Program-made: the position numbers and the translations under genes
Source: Clostridium chauvoei
GTDB taxonomy: Bacteria > Bacillota > Clostridia > Clostridiales > Clostridiaceae
Length of the DNA: 64,000 bases
Assembly (NCBI RefSeq): GCF_002327185.1
Contig: NZ_CP018624.1
Coordinates: 1,364,001-1,428,000, forward strand
Reading direction: 5' to 3'
Shown: positions 18,845 through 28,267 of the stretch, piece by piece
Position numbering within the stretch: the stretch's first letter is position 1
Layout of the letters: each line of letters opens with the position of its first letter
Notes under the pieces: model-generated
The model's input: the letters and a program-made list of their open reading frames with translations, nothing else
Database searches by the model: none
What the model was told of the DNA's origin: nothing

Positions 18845-19466
18845 GAATTAAACCCTCCTTAGAATCTAACATTGTATTATCTTTTATTCTATCAACTCGG
18901 CATTTTTCTGCGGCTATAATTCCTTCTACTTTTGAAACCGCTAAATCTAAAGTATCATTAACTACTGCATAATTATATTTTGAAACATAATTTATTTCTT
19001 TATATGCAGATTTAAATCTTCTCATTAATGATTCTTCAGTTTCACTTCCTCTTTTTATAATTCTTTGTTTTAATTCTTCCATTGATGGAGGAAGGATAAA
19101 TATAAATACTCCCTCACTAAAGTTTTCTTTAACCTTTAGTGCACCTTGAATATCTATTTCTAATATAACATCTTTGCCTTCTTCAAGCATTTTTTCTACA
19201 TTTGATTTTGGCGTACCATAACAGTTGCCATAAACTTCAGCGTATTCTAGGAAATCATCCTTTTCTACTCTGTCTAAAAATTCGTTTCTACTTAAGAAAT
19301 AATAATTTACACCATCAATTTCCCCTTCTCTTGGATCTCTTGTAGTTGCTGATACTGAAAGATATAAATTATCATTTTGGTTAAGTAGTTCTTTACAAAT
19401 AGTCCCTTTACCAGCTCCTGATGGACCTGAAATAACAATTAATATTCCTCTATTTGTACTGTGCAT
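18825..19466 (-). CDS. gmk: Guanylate kinase
   Basis: This 213-residue enzyme phosphorylates GMP to GDP. Walker A is SGPSGAGKGT near residue 14, and the GMP-binding segment SATTRDPREGEIDGVNYYFL follows. Length is normal. Its start codon shares bases with the remA stop codon, and its end overlaps rpoZ. Adjacency to the guanine-riboswitch permease region is coincidental as far as can be seen. Confidence 0.97.
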   Translation of the reverse strand: MHSTNRGILIVISGPSGAGKGTICKELLNQNDNLYLSVSATTRDPREGEIDGVNYYFLSRNEFLDRVEKDDFLEYAEVYGNCYGTPKSNVEKMLEEGKDVILEIDIQGALKVKENFSEGVFIFILPPSMEELKQRIIKRGSETEESLMRRFKSAYKEINYVSKYNYAVVNDTLDLAVSKVEGIIAAEKCRVDRIKDNTMLDSKEGLIHEQLYD

Positions 19467-19735
19467 TATTCATCAACCTCATCTACAGCTTCATCTTTTG
19501 CTACTAATCTATGTGCTACTGTTTCTGGTTGAACTGCTGATAATATAACATGATCACTATCTGTTATTATAACTGCTCTAGTTCTTCTACCATATGTAGC
19601 ATCTATTAGCATACCTCTATCTCTTGCTTCTTGAATTATTCTTTTTATAGGTGCTGATTCTGGACTTACTATAGCAACTAATCTATTTGCTGAAACTATG
19701 TTTCCAAATCCAATGTTAATTAACTTAATTCCCAT
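19466..19735 (-). CDS. remA: Extracellular matrix regulator RemA family (DUF370)
   Basis: This 89-residue protein begins [20 protein letters not shown] and has [11 protein letters not shown] and the [18 protein letters not shown] core of the RemA family. In B. subtilis RemA is a ring-forming DNA-binding protein that activates biofilm-matrix and osmoprotection genes. In clostridia the targets are unknown. It is placed between yicC and gmk as in B. subtilis. Confidence 0.93.
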   Translation of the reverse strand: MGIKLINIGFGNIVSANRLVAIVSPESAPIKRIIQEARDRGMLIDATYGRRTRAVIITDSDHVILSAVQPETVAHRLVAKDEAVDEVDE

Positions 19736-19749
19736 GGCTTTCCTCCTAA

Positions 19750-20631
19750 TTATTCAATATTTTGTCCTTGTTCTCTAATCTTTTCGATTAAATTCTTTAT
19801 GTTAATGACTAAATTAGTCATGTCCATATCACTAGATTTTGAAGCTATTGTATTTGCCTCTCTGTTCATTTCTTGAATTATAAAATCAAGCTTTCTACCT
19901 ATTGTTCCTTTTTCTTCAAAAGTTTTTCTCATTTGATTTAAATGACTATAAAGTCTTGTTATCTCTTCATCTACACAAGCTTTATCAGAAAATATTGCAA
20001 TTTCTTGTGCTATTCTACTTTCATCTATTTCAAACCCTTGTGTCAACTCTTTTAATCTATTTTCTAATTTTTTCTTATAAGCTTTTGGAACTGTTTCTGA
20101 TATTTTTTCTATTTCTTTAACTAAAGACTCTATCTCTTGTAGTTTATTTAATATATCTTCTTTTAATTTTTCACCTTCAATAATTCTCATTTTCTCCATC
20201 ATTAAAAGTGATTCTTTTATAAGAGGCTTTATAGTTTCAGCAATTTCTTCAATGGAATCTTCCTCTTCAACTATTGTTATTACATCTTGAAATCTTGCAA
20301 CTTGACTTATTGTAATATCATTTTTTATGCCTAAAGTATTTTCTATTTCCTTTAAGCAATTCAGGTAACTTTCTGCTAATTTCATATTTACTTTAGCTAC
20401 CCCATCACCCTTTGAATAGCTTTTTTGATTTATAAAAATATCTACTTTTCCTCTTGAAAGTGTTTCGCTAACTAATTTTCTTATTTCTTCTTCTAAAGCA
20501 ATTATACTTTTAGGCATTCTTACATTTATATCTAAATATCTACTATTTACACTTTTCATTTCTATAGAAAATAAATGTTTACTACCTTCTTCACTACTTG
20601 CTCTACCGAAGCTAGTCATACTTTTAACCAT
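19750..20631 (-). CDS. YicC family endoribonuclease-like protein
   Basis: This protein of about 293 residues starts [11 protein letters not shown], the conserved YicC N-terminus, and ends with the conserved [16 protein letters not shown] segment and a coiled helix. E. coli YicC has been reported as a ribonuclease; the function in clostridia is untested. I set the start at ATG 20631 because a GGAGGA site lies a few bases upstream; an upstream TTG would add four residues that include this site. It is the first gene of the long yicC-to-thiN run and has its own promoter. Confidence 0.9.
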   Translation of the reverse strand: MVKSMTSFGRASSEEGSKHLFSIEMKSVNSRYLDINVRMPKSIIALEEEIRKLVSETLSRGKVDIFINQKSYSKGDGVAKVNMKLAESYLNCLKEIENTLGIKNDITISQVARFQDVITIVEEEDSIEEIAETIKPLIKESLLMMEKMRIIEGEKLKEDILNKLQEIESLVKEIEKISETVPKAYKKKLENRLKELTQGFEIDESRIAQEIAIFSDKACVDEEITRLYSHLNQMRKTFEEKGTIGRKLDFIIQEMNREANTIASKSSDMDMTNLVINIKNLIEKIREQGQNIE

Positions 20632-20677
20632 ATCTTCCTCCAAGGTTTTACTTTTTTCTTTTTATCTCATAAATTAT

Positions 20678-20706
20678 ATATTAATTAAAATATATATCTA
20701 AGTCAA
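20678..20706 (-). promoter_or_regulatory. SigA-type promoter for the yicC-remA-gmk operon
   Basis: TTGACT (20706-20701) and TAATAT (20683-20678) on the minus strand are separated by 17 bases, about 45 bases before the yicC start. Confidence 0.65.
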
Positions 20707-20754
20707 TATTTTGTTCACAAATTGTTAACATTTAATTTTATTAATTTATAAATC

Positions 20755-20788
20755 AAAAAGAAGTAGACTAAGGAAATCTACTTCTTTT
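20755..20788. terminator. Intrinsic terminator of the purine permease gene
   Basis: AAAAGAAGTAGA and TCTACTTCTTTT form a 12 base pair stem with a nine-base loop. T-rich runs on both strands allow termination of the permease transcript on the minus strand. Confidence 0.85.
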
Positions 20789-20855
20789 CTTTATAGGGAT
20801 TTACGAATATGAAAGAGTTAGTCTTTCAATATAATCTATATTAAATTTATATAAA

Positions 20856-22226
20856 TTATCCAAGGAATACTATCTTTAAAATAAAGATTATTGCTAATGA
20901 AATCATTACCCATGATACTCTAGCCTTTTCTTCTTTATTTGCAAAGAATGTATTATATATTAAATTAATTATTACATATGATAATATACCAACTGTTAAG
21001 CCATCTCCAATGCTATAAGTTAAAGCCATTGTTATTATTGTTAAAAAGGCTGGCACTCCTTCAGTTATATTATCTAATTCTATATTTTTAACAGCTCCAA
21101 GCATTAAATATCCTACATATATTAAGGCTGGTGCTGTAGCACAAGCTGGAATTGATATAAATATCGGTGAAAAGAACATTGCAACTAAGAATAATAATCC
21201 TGTAGTTATTGCTGTATAACCTGTTCTACCACCTGCTGCAACCCCTGTTGAGCTTTCAACATAAGTTGTAACAGTTGAAACTCCCATTGCAGCTCCCACT
21301 GTAGTTGAAACTGCATCTACTAATAAAGCTCTTCCTACATTTGGAACATTACCTTTTTCATCTAACATATTAGCTCTTGATGCAACTCCTACTAAAGTTC
21401 CTACTGTATCAAAAAAGTCCACAAATAAGAATGTACATACTACAGCTATAAATGTTCCTATTGTTTCTTTATTTGTAATAAAACTAAAATCTAGTTTTCC
21501 AGCTATAGGAGCAATACTTTCAAACTTAAATATACCTTCTGGTAAATATATACCAAGATTTGCTGCTACTTCTCCATTTATAAGAGCAAATCCCCAAGCA
21601 AGTAATGTACTTGTTAAAATTCCAAATAAAATTGAACCTTTAACTTGTTTTTTATCTAAAACAGCAATTATTATAACTCCAACTAAAGCTATAACTACTG
21701 CTGGCGTAAACTCTCCCATAGCAACTAATGTTGCATCATCTTTGATTACAAGTCCACATCCAACTAAACCTATAAATGCTATAAACACTCCTATACCAGC
21801 TGTAACTGCATGTTTCATATTTATTGGAATAGCATTTACTACAGCTTCTCTAACTTTAAATAATGATAGTAATATAAAGATAATACCTTCAAAAAAAACT
21901 GCTGTTAGTGCCATTTCCCAGGAAATTCCTTTTCCTAGTACAACAGAAAATGCAAAAAATGCATTAAGCCCCATTCCTGATGCTAAAGCAAAAGGTAAGT
22001 TTGCAAATAAGCCCATTAAGATACATCCTAAAGCTGCTGTTAAACAAGTCGCTGTAACTAGAGCTCCTGCTGGCATTCCTGTAGCTGATAAAATATTAGG
22101 ATTAACCGCAATTATATAAGCCATAGTTAAAAATGTAGTTATACCTGCAACAATTTCTTTTTTAAAATTCACATTTTTGTTAGTTAAAATCGGTATCATT
22201 TTCTCTTTTAGTGATAAATTTTTCAT
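20856..22226 (-). CDS. NCS2 (AzgA-type) guanine/hypoxanthine permease
   Basis: This membrane transporter of about 456 residues has some 12-14 predicted helices. AzgA/PbuG-type signatures are GITTFLTMAYI, ASGMGLNAFFAF near the N-terminus and DFFDTVGTLVGV in the second half. It imports purine bases by proton symport. I chose ATG 22226, which has TTAGGAGGG upstream; a start at 22262 would place translation inside the riboswitch terminator. Upstream is a purine riboswitch of the C74 guanine class, which supports guanine, hypoxanthine or xanthine as substrate. The B. subtilis counterparts are PbuG and PbuO. Confidence 0.93.
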   Translation of the reverse strand: MKNLSLKEKMIPILTNKNVNFKKEIVAGITTFLTMAYIIAVNPNILSATGMPAGALVTATCLTAALGCILMGLFANLPFALASGMGLNAFFAFSVVLGKGISWEMALTAVFFEGIIFILLSLFKVREAVVNAIPINMKHAVTAGIGVFIAFIGLVGCGLVIKDDATLVAMGEFTPAVVIALVGVIIIAVLDKKQVKGSILFGILTSTLLAWGFALINGEVAANLGIYLPEGIFKFESIAPIAGKLDFSFITNKETIGTFIAVVCTFLFVDFFDTVGTLVGVASRANMLDEKGNVPNVGRALLVDAVSTTVGAAMGVSTVTTYVESSTGVAAGGRTGYTAITTGLLFLVAMFFSPIFISIPACATAPALIYVGYLMLGAVKNIELDNITEGVPAFLTIITMALTYSIGDGLTVGILSYVIINLIYNTFFANKEEKARVSWVMISLAIIFILKIVFLG

Positions 22227-22251
22227 AATAGCCCTCCTAAAAAATTTATAA

Positions 22252-22412
22252 AAAAACCGCAATGAGTTATCTTGTTCTTAAATAAAATAACTCATTGCGG
22301 TTTTGCGAAATATCAATTTTAAATAATAGAATTAATATTCGCACTCATAGTCAAGATATTTACGGTATCCTGGTAGAAACTTATGACCCTTATTGTCATA
22401 TTTATATGAGTT
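22252..22412 (-). promoter_or_regulatory. Guanine-class purine riboswitch with terminator
   Basis: The aptamer spans about 22342-22412. P1 is ACTCATA (minus 22411-22405) with TATGAGT (22349-22343). P2 carries the loop from TATGAC to GTCATA, followed by the conserved TTTCTACC joining segment, and the P3 side has TACCGTAAA. The J3/1 strand reads GACTATGAG, giving C at the position equivalent to xpt C74, which selects guanine-type purines over adenine. Downstream, CCGCAATGAGTTAT and ATAACTCATTGCGG (22257-22300) form a 14 base pair terminator with a T-run. High purine should therefore shut off the permease. Confidence 0.95.
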
Positions 22413-22430
22413 ATCTCTTTTACGAATATT

Positions 22431-22459
22431 ATTATATATAACATACTTCATTTTGTCAA
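22431..22459 (-). promoter_or_regulatory. Consensus SigA promoter for the riboswitch-permease transcript
   Basis: The minus strand has TTGACA (22459-22454), 17 bases, then TATAAT (22436-22431), a perfect vegetative consensus. It would start the RNA about a dozen bases before the riboswitch P1 stem. Confidence 0.85.
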
Positions 22460-22502
22460 CCGATACGTATAAATTTTTATAATTTAATATTAATGTTCGA
22501 TT

Positions 22503-23473
22503 TTATTCAAAGTGTTGTTTAATTTCGAAGCTTTTTAAGTTTGCAGATATAGCTAATATAAGTTTTATTCTAGCCTTTTGTCCTGGTAAAGTATCGCCAA
22601 ATATAACACCTAAATCCTTAAGCATCTTTCCTCCACCTTCATATCCATAAGACTCAAAAACTCTACCTTCAAAACATCTAGAAACTATAATAACAGGAAC
22701 ATTATTATTTATAGCTCTCTTTATACCCGGAACCATATTAGGTGGTACATTTCCTCTACCTAATGCTTCTATAACTATTCCTTTACTTCCTTTCTCTATT
22801 GCAAAGTCTATATAATCAGAATTCATTCCTGCTACGCATTTTATAAGGGCTACATCTCCTATAATTTCTTTAATCTTATATGTACAAACTTTTTTAGTTT
22901 TTCTATAAAATATAACATTATTATTATCTATAATTCCAATAGGACCAAAATTGGGTGTCTGAAATGCATTTAAAGCCATAGAATTAGCTTTAGTAACTTC
23001 TGACGCTGAGTTTAATTCTCCATTAAAACAAACTAAAACCCCTCGTCCTTTTGATTCTTCTGATATAGCAGTACAAATAGATGCTGCTAAATTAAATGGA
23101 CCATCATACCCTAATTCTGAACTACTTCTCATAGCTCCTGTAATTACTACTGGTTTTTCTGTATCTAATGTTAAATCTAAAAGGTATGCTGTTTCTTCTA
23201 AAGTATCTGTTCCATGAGTTATTACAACACCATCACAATCTTTTCTTTCCACTAGTTTTTTATAAATTTACTAAGTTCAAGCATATTTTCTACAGACATA
23301 TGTGGCGACGGCATACTAGAAAAACTATATGATTCTATTTCAGCAAAATCTTCTATCCCTGTTACCATAGACATTATTTCTTCACCTGTTAAACTAGGAA
23401 CTGCTGCTTTTATTCTTTCATCAACTTTCATGGAAATAGTTCCACCATTAAAAACTACTACTATTTTTTTCAT
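22503..23473 (-). pseudogene. ansA: L-asparaginase (type I-like), interrupted by one frameshift
   Basis: The gene starts at ATG 23473 with MKKIVVVFNGGTISMK, where the first catalytic threonine is in GGTIS. It stops at 23252 after residue 73. Adding one A to the run of six A at 23256-23261 (minus strand) restores SKFIKKLVERKDCDGVVITH followed by the second catalytic motif HGTDTLEETA, and the frame continues to 22503. Restored length is about 323 residues, normal for bacterial asparaginases, which hydrolyse asparagine to aspartate and ammonia. A GTG at 23252 could start the second half but lacks the catalytic N-terminus. There is no secretion signal. Confidence 0.88.
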
Positions 23474-23515
23474 AATTCCTCCTAAATATAAACTTTACTA
23501 AAACTAATATAAATA

Positions 23516-23632
23516 AAATAAAAACTCTTGGTTTCCCAAAAGTTTCTATTGATTACAGGCAGGGCGGCGTATCCTGCATCTCTGTTTACTGCAAGCAGCG
23601 TATGAGGAGCCATTTCTCACCTCAATAATCTT
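23516..23632 (-). promoter_or_regulatory. Unassigned structured leader with terminator upstream of ansA
   Basis: In the ansA 5' region a GC-rich stretch (about 23556-23624) stands out from its AT-rich surroundings. A closing stem pairs TATTGA (23547-23552) with TCAATA (23622-23627). Inside are two hairpins: GCAGG/CCTGC (23559-23563 and 23573-23577), and ATGAG/CTCAC (23602-23606 and 23616-23620). The segment ATACGCTGC and a near-copy ATACGCCGC also occur. It is followed by a terminator, ACTTTTGG with a GAAA loop and CCAAGAGT (23543-23524), then TTTTATTTT. This is the architecture of a riboswitch or attenuator, but it lacks T-box motifs and I do not recognise its class. Confidence 0.65.
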
Positions 23633-23684
23633 ATTATCTTAAAACAATATCTCCATTATACATTTACAATTTAAACATTTCAAC

Positions 23685-24089
23685 TCATTTAAATGCTTTC
23701 CACTTAATAAGCTTTCCACTATATAATCTACTATCTATTTTAGCTTCTGTAATTGGATACATAGTTAATACTTGAATATAATCATTATTATTATCAATTT
23801 CTATACCAACTAAAATATTTCTATCTACCTTTTTAATAAGTTCAACTAAAATTTCTTCTTCTGTTGATTTATATATACCAACATAATCAGGCTCTTCAAT
23901 TATATTTTTCATTATCTCAATTACATTTTCTCTAACTTTTTTACTTAAATGTCTCCCATGCCTTTTTCTAATATGCTTAAGCACCCCTGGCGAAGCATAA
24001 ATATTTCCAGTATATTTAAGCCCCAAAGATTCAGCCATTATTTGTTTAAAGTATCCAACTCTCTTATAGGTACAAAATCTTTTTTCCAT
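23685..24089 (-). CDS. Small PBECR-like (BECR-fold) nuclease-type protein, unassigned role
   Basis: This 134-residue protein has no signal or membrane segment. It contains HIRKRHGRH (H39, H44), EEPDYVG near 65-71, a VELIKK strand with K86, and LTMYPIT with T109. That order resembles the PBECR (phage Barnase-EndoU-ColicinE5/D-RelE) nuclease domains, especially PBECR3, which occur in phage polyvalent proteins and toxins. The assignment is from memory of the pattern and is moderate. It stands alone, with no adjacent antitoxin-like ORF and no phage genes nearby. A GAGGGGT site precedes the ATG. It could instead be a catalytically inactive relic. Confidence 0.6.
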   Translation of the reverse strand: MEKRFCTYKRVGYFKQIMAESLGLKYTGNIYASPGVLKHIRKRHGRHLSKKVRENVIEIMKNIIEEPDYVGIYKSTEEEILVELIKKVDRNILVGIEIDNNNDYIQVLTMYPITEAKIDSRLYSGKLIKWKAFK

Positions 24090-24204
24090 AAATACCCCTC
24101 AATTCTGCATACTGAACATAAGCAACAAATTTAAATACTCTTCTAATCACAGTATATTCAACTTAATAGATTAAATTGACTCTTTTGTACTTTTATTTTA
24201 ACAT

Positions 24205-24242
24205 AAAAATAAACTGTACCAAATATATTGATACAGTTTATT
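24205..24242 (-). terminator. Intrinsic terminator of spoIVA
   Basis: On the minus strand AAACTGTA and TACAGTTT (24239-24232 and 24218-24211) form a stem followed by ATTTTTAT. It lies just after the spoIVA stop. Confidence 0.8.
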
Positions 24243-24259
24243 ATATTGTTTGATTTATA

Positions 24260-25738
24260 TTAAAGTATAATACAAATCAAACCGCCATTTCCTTCATTTA
24301 TAATCTTTTGAAGAGTTTTTTGTATTTTAACTTGTACATCTTCAGGCATTTTATATAGTTTATTTTGTAAGCCTTCTTTAACTAAAACCTCTAAAGACTT
24401 ACCAAACATATTACTTTGCCATAATGATGATGGATCTTTATCAAATTGTTCCATTAATGATTTTACTAATTCTTCACTTTCTTTTTCTGATCCCATAATA
24501 GGGCTTATTTCAGTTTTTATATTTGCTTTTATAAAGTGTAATGAAGGTGCTGATGCCTTAAGTTTAACACCAAACTTTGTTCCTTGCTTAACCATTTCAG
24601 GTTCTTCAAATTTCATTTCTGATAATTGTGGTGCTACTAATCCATATCCAGTTTCTCTAACATCAATTAATGCATCCTTAACTTTATCATATTCCTTCTT
24701 TGCAAAATTAAGTTCTTTTATTAAAGATAATAAATCACTTTCTGATTCAACATCTAAATCACAAATTTCACTTAGAATTTTATAGAATATTCCATCCTTT
24801 GGTTTCATCATTAATCTAGCTGTACCTTCACCTAAACTAACCTCAGTAATTTCAGTTGCGCCTAAGTACTCTTCATCTTTTAATAAACTTAAAGTTTGCT
24901 TTATGTCTCTAACTCTAAATATGTTTTCGCACATCTCCTTAACTATGTTAAAGAAATCCTTTTTAAGCCAATGATCTGATTCTAATTTTTCTACCCATGT
25001 TGGCATATCTATATTGATTTCCTTCATTGGGAATTCTCTAAGTACATGTTTTAAAACTTCTTCTATATCATCTTCATTCATATTTGCAATGTCCATTGTT
25101 TGAACGGTTACGTTATATTTTTCTTCTAACTCCTTCTTTAACTGTCTAGTTTCTGGAGCATTTACATTCTTTGTATTAAGTACAACAATAAATGGCTTAT
25201 TAATTGATTTTAACTCTTCAATTACTCTTTCTTCTGCTTCTAAGTACTCATCTCTTTCAATGCCTGTAATACTACCATCTGTAGTTACTACTAATCCTAT
25301 AGTTGAATGGTCTGTTATAACTTTTCTTGTACCTATTTCTGCTGCATCTTCAAAAGGTATTTCGTAGTCATACCATGGTGTATTAACCATTTTAGCTTCT
25401 TCACCATCCATATATCCTACTGCTCCCTTTACAATATATCCAACGCAGTCTACCATCCTTACTTTGAATTTTATGTCTTCATCTATTGTTATTTCTACTG
25501 CTTCATTTGGTACAAATTTAGGTTCTGTTGTGTGTATACTTTTTCCTGATCCACTTTGAGGCAGTTCGTCCTTTGCCCTCTCCTTTTTATAAGTATTATC
25601 AATCTTTGGTATTACCATAAGGTCCATAAATTTTTTGATAAATGTTGATTTACCTGTCCTAACTGGTCCCACAACACCTACATAGATGTCTCCTTGTGTT
25701 CTTTCAGCTATATCCTTGTATATATTAAAGCTGTCCAC
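24260..25738 (-). CDS. spoIVA: Stage IV sporulation protein A (coat morphogenetic ATPase)
   Basis: This 492-residue protein forms the basement layer of the spore coat by ATP-driven polymerisation around the forespore. Walker A GPVRTGKS lies at 24-31, and the N-terminal TRAFAC-like ATPase domain continues to about 240. The middle and C-terminal domains end with the conserved GLICIIL-like tail. The start is a GTG with GGAGGGT upstream. SpoVM, the peptide that anchors SpoIVA to the membrane, is encoded 19 kb away. SigE control is expected from homologues, but I found no convincing SigE promoter. Confidence 0.97.
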   Translation of the reverse strand: MDSFNIYKDIAERTQGDIYVGVVGPVRTGKSTFIKKFMDLMVIPKIDNTYKKERAKDELPQSGSGKSIHTTEPKFVPNEAVEITIDEDIKFKVRMVDCVGYIVKGAVGYMDGEEAKMVNTPWYDYEIPFEDAAEIGTRKVITDHSTIGLVVTTDGSITGIERDEYLEAEERVIEELKSINKPFIVVLNTKNVNAPETRQLKKELEEKYNVTVQTMDIANMNEDDIEEVLKHVLREFPMKEINIDMPTWVEKLESDHWLKKDFFNIVKEMCENIFRVRDIKQTLSLLKDEEYLGATEITEVSLGEGTARLMMKPKDGIFYKILSEICDLDVESESDLLSLIKELNFAKKEYDKVKDALIDVRETGYGLVAPQLSEMKFEEPEMVKQGTKFGVKLKASAPSLHFIKANIKTEISPIMGSEKESEELVKSLMEQFDKDPSSLWQSNMFGKSLEVLVKEGLQNKLYKMPEDVQVKIQKTLQKIINEGNGGLICIIL

Positions 25739-25914
25739 GTTATACCCTCCTAATTATTATTAACAGTATATATATATTCTTGTTTTAAAAAAAGTATACA
25801 ACTTTCTAAATAAATTTATTAAATTTTTAGCAAGGCATATATTTCTTTTATAGTAGAATTCTATTAATAAATAATTAGAAATATACCTATTTATATAAAT
25901 TATATATTCTGTAA

Positions 25915-25947
25915 AAAAAGACATCAGAAATTAATCTGATGTCTTTT
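25915..25947 (-). terminator. Intrinsic terminator of gpsA
   Basis: AAAGACATCAGA and TCTGATGTCTTT pair around a short loop, with T-runs on the minus strand beyond the stem. It ends the DUF512-der-gpsA run. Confidence 0.88.
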
Positions 25948-25949
25948 AA

Positions 25950-26948
25950 TTAATAATATATTTCGTCTTTTTTTGATCTACTCATAAGATCTTTAACTGA
26001 TTCTTTTGGATTTTTACCTTCAAATAAAACTTTATAAGAAATATCTGTTATAGGCATCTCAACTCCAAGCTTCTCTTTTAATTCATAAAAGGCTTTACAT
26101 GCTTTAATACCTTCAACTATCATACCTACTTCTTTTATAGCTTCATCTGGTGTCTTTCCTGAACCTATTAAAAATCCAGCTTTTCTATTTCTTGAATGTA
26201 AACTAGTACAAGTAACAATTAAGTCTCCCATTCCTGTAAGACCTAAAAATGTTTCTGGTTTTCCACCTAGCTTTATTCCTATTCTAACAATCTCAGCCAT
26301 ACCTCTTGTCATTAAAGCTGCTTTTGAATTATCTCCATAACCTATACCATCACAAACACCTGCTGCTAAGGCTATAATATTTTTTACAGCTCCGCCTATT
26401 TCAACTCCTACTAAATCATTATTTGTATAAACTCTAAAGTTTGGAGTTATAAATAAATCTTGAACTTCTGTAGCTTTTTTCATATCAGTTGATGAAACTA
26501 CAACAGTCGTTGGAATATTAAAGGAAACTTCTTCTGCATGACTAGGTCCTGATAAAATAACTACAGGATTTTCTGGCAATTCTTCCTTTATAACTTCTGA
26601 AAGCCTTAAATTAGTTCCTTGTTCAATCCCCTTAGCTATACTTATAACTGTAACATCTTTGGAAATCTTTCCCTTTAAATCTTGTGAAATATTTCTTATT
26701 ACATGAGATGGTATAGCTAAAACTACAAACTCTGAATCCTTTAAAGCTTCGTCTATATTAGTATAGGCTGTGACATTCTTAGGTATTTGTAAGTCTTTAA
26801 TATACTTATCATTTCTTCTATTACAGTTAATATCATTAACTACAAATTCATCTCTATCGTATATCTTTATTTCATTTCCTTTGTTTGCAAGTAACATTGC
26901 TAAGGAAGTACCAAAACTACCTCCTCCTAAAAAAGTCACTTTTTTCAT
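25950..26948 (-). CDS. gpsA: Glycerol-3-phosphate dehydrogenase [NAD(P)+]
   Basis: This 332-residue enzyme reduces dihydroxyacetone phosphate to sn-glycerol 3-phosphate for phospholipid synthesis. The dinucleotide-binding motif is [10 protein letters not shown] at the N-terminus. The catalytic and substrate loop region reads [17 protein letters not shown], and [12 protein letters not shown] follows. Length is normal. It begins 2 bases after der, the same der-gpsA-spoIVA order as in B. subtilis. Confidence 0.97.
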   Translation of the reverse strand: MKKVTFLGGGSFGTSLAMLLANKGNEIKIYDRDEFVVNDINCNRRNDKYIKDLQIPKNVTAYTNIDEALKDSEFVVLAIPSHVIRNISQDLKGKISKDVTVISIAKGIEQGTNLRLSEVIKEELPENPVVILSGPSHAEEVSFNIPTTVVVSSTDMKKATEVQDLFITPNFRVYTNNDLVGVEIGGAVKNIIALAAGVCDGIGYGDNSKAALMTRGMAEIVRIGIKLGGKPETFLGLTGMGDLIVTCTSLHSRNRKAGFLIGSGKTPDEAIKEVGMIVEGIKACKAFYELKEKLGVEMPITDISYKVLFEGKNPKESVKDLMSRSKKDEIYY

Positions 26949-26950
26949 GA

Positions 26951-28267
26951 TTATTCTTTCCTTTCTCTATACTCTATTTGTATTCCTGTACCACTAAAAT
27001 CAAAACTATCTCTTAATTGGTTTTCAAGATATCTTTGGTATGAGAAGTGTGATGCACTTGAATCATTAACAAAGAAAATAAACTTTGGCGGTTTTGTTGC
27101 AACTTGAGTTGCATAGTATATTTTCATTCTCTTTAATCCAACAATTGGTGGTTCCTTCATAAGTACAGCTTTATTTATAACGTCATTTAATACACCTGTT
27201 TGAATTCTCTTACAGTAATTATCATAACATTCCTTAGCTATTTGTAGTACCTTATGAGTTCTTTGACCAGTTTTTGCTGATATAAATAAGTACTTAGCAT
27301 ATTTTAAGAATTTAAGCTTCATTGCAAGATCTTCTTTATATTTTTGCATTGTCTTATCATCTTTTTCTATAAGATCCCACTTATTAACTATAACCATTAT
27401 AGCTTTGTTCATTTCATGAGCAAAACCTACTATTTTTTCATCTTGTTCTGTTACACCTTCTGTAGCATCTATCATTAAAATACAAACATCTGCTCTTTCT
27501 ATTGCTGCATATGTTCTAATTACAGAATATCTTTCTATTTCTTCTTTAACTTTACTTTTTCTTCTAAGTCCAGCTGTATCTATAAGTGTAAACTTTCCTT
27601 CTGCTGTTTCTAAACTACTATCTATAGCATCTCTTGTAGTACCAGCTACTTCTGATACTATAAGTCTTTCTTCTCCAAGTAATCTATTTATTAATGATGA
27701 CTTTCCTACGTTTGGTTTTCCCATCATAGCTATTCTTACAATATCATCCTCTTCTTCGTCAGCATCAAATCTATCAAAATGCTCTACAACTCTGTCTAAC
27801 ATATCTCCAAGACCTAATCCTTGTGATGCTGATATAGTAATTGGATCACCAATTCCTAAATTATAAAATTCCCAAGCATTATCTTCTTCTCTTAAAGAAT
27901 CTACTTTATTTACAACTAAAACTACTGGTTTTTTACTTTTTCTTAGCATATTAGCTACTTCATGGTCTGCAGGCGTTAACCCTTCTTTACCATCAACGAT
28001 AAACACTATAACGTCTGCTGTTTCTATAGCTATATTAGCTTGCCTTCTCATTTGTTTTACAATGATATCTTCTCTTTCTGGTTCTATACCCCCTGTATCT
28101 ATCATTGTGAAATTATAATTAAGCCATTCTGCTTGAGCATAAACTCTATCTCTAGTTACTCCTGGAGTATCTTGAACTATTGATATTCTTTGTCCTGCTA
28201 ATCTATTAAATAATGTTGATTTACCTACATTTGGTCTCCCAACTATAGCAACTATTGGTTTACCCAT
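26951..28267 (-). CDS. der: Ribosome assembly GTPase Der (EngA)
   Basis: This 438-residue protein has two consecutive GTPase domains, each with its own Walker [10 protein letters not shown] near the start and GKPNVGKSS near residue 185. A C-terminal KH-like domain follows. Der acts in 50S subunit assembly. Both domains keep NKxD motifs (NKVD and NKWD). Length is normal. It abuts the DUF512 radical SAM gene upstream and gpsA downstream. Confidence 0.97.
   Translation of the reverse strand: MGKPIVAIVGRPNVGKSTLFNRLAGQRISIVQDTPGVTRDRVYAQAEWLNYNFTMIDTGGIEPEREDIIVKQMRRQANIAIETADVIVFIVDGKEGLTPADHEVANMLRKSKKPVVLVVNKVDSLREEDNAWEFYNLGIGDPITISASQGLGLGDMLDRVVEHFDRFDADEEEDDIVRIAMMGKPNVGKSSLINRLLGEERLIVSEVAGTTRDAIDSSLETAEGKFTLIDTAGLRRKSKVKEEIERYSVIRTYAAIERADVCILMIDATEGVTEQDEKIVGFAHEMNKAIMVIVNKWDLIEKDDKTMQKYKEDLAMKLKFLKYAKYLFISAKTGQRTHKVLQIAKECYDNYCKRIQTGVLNDVINKAVLMKEPPIVGLKRMKIYYATQVATKPPKFIFFVNDSSASHFSYQRYLENQLRDSFDFSGTGIQIEYRERKE

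Noticed and set aside
22503-23252. Asparaginase C-terminal ORF starting at GTG 23252 as an independent short gene
   Set aside because: It lacks the N-terminal catalytic threonine region, which is present just upstream in another frame; one restored A joins them.
23516-23632. T-box interpretation of the ansA leader
   Set aside because: The invariant GGTGG-type T-box segment and loop E specifier layout seen before alaS are absent.
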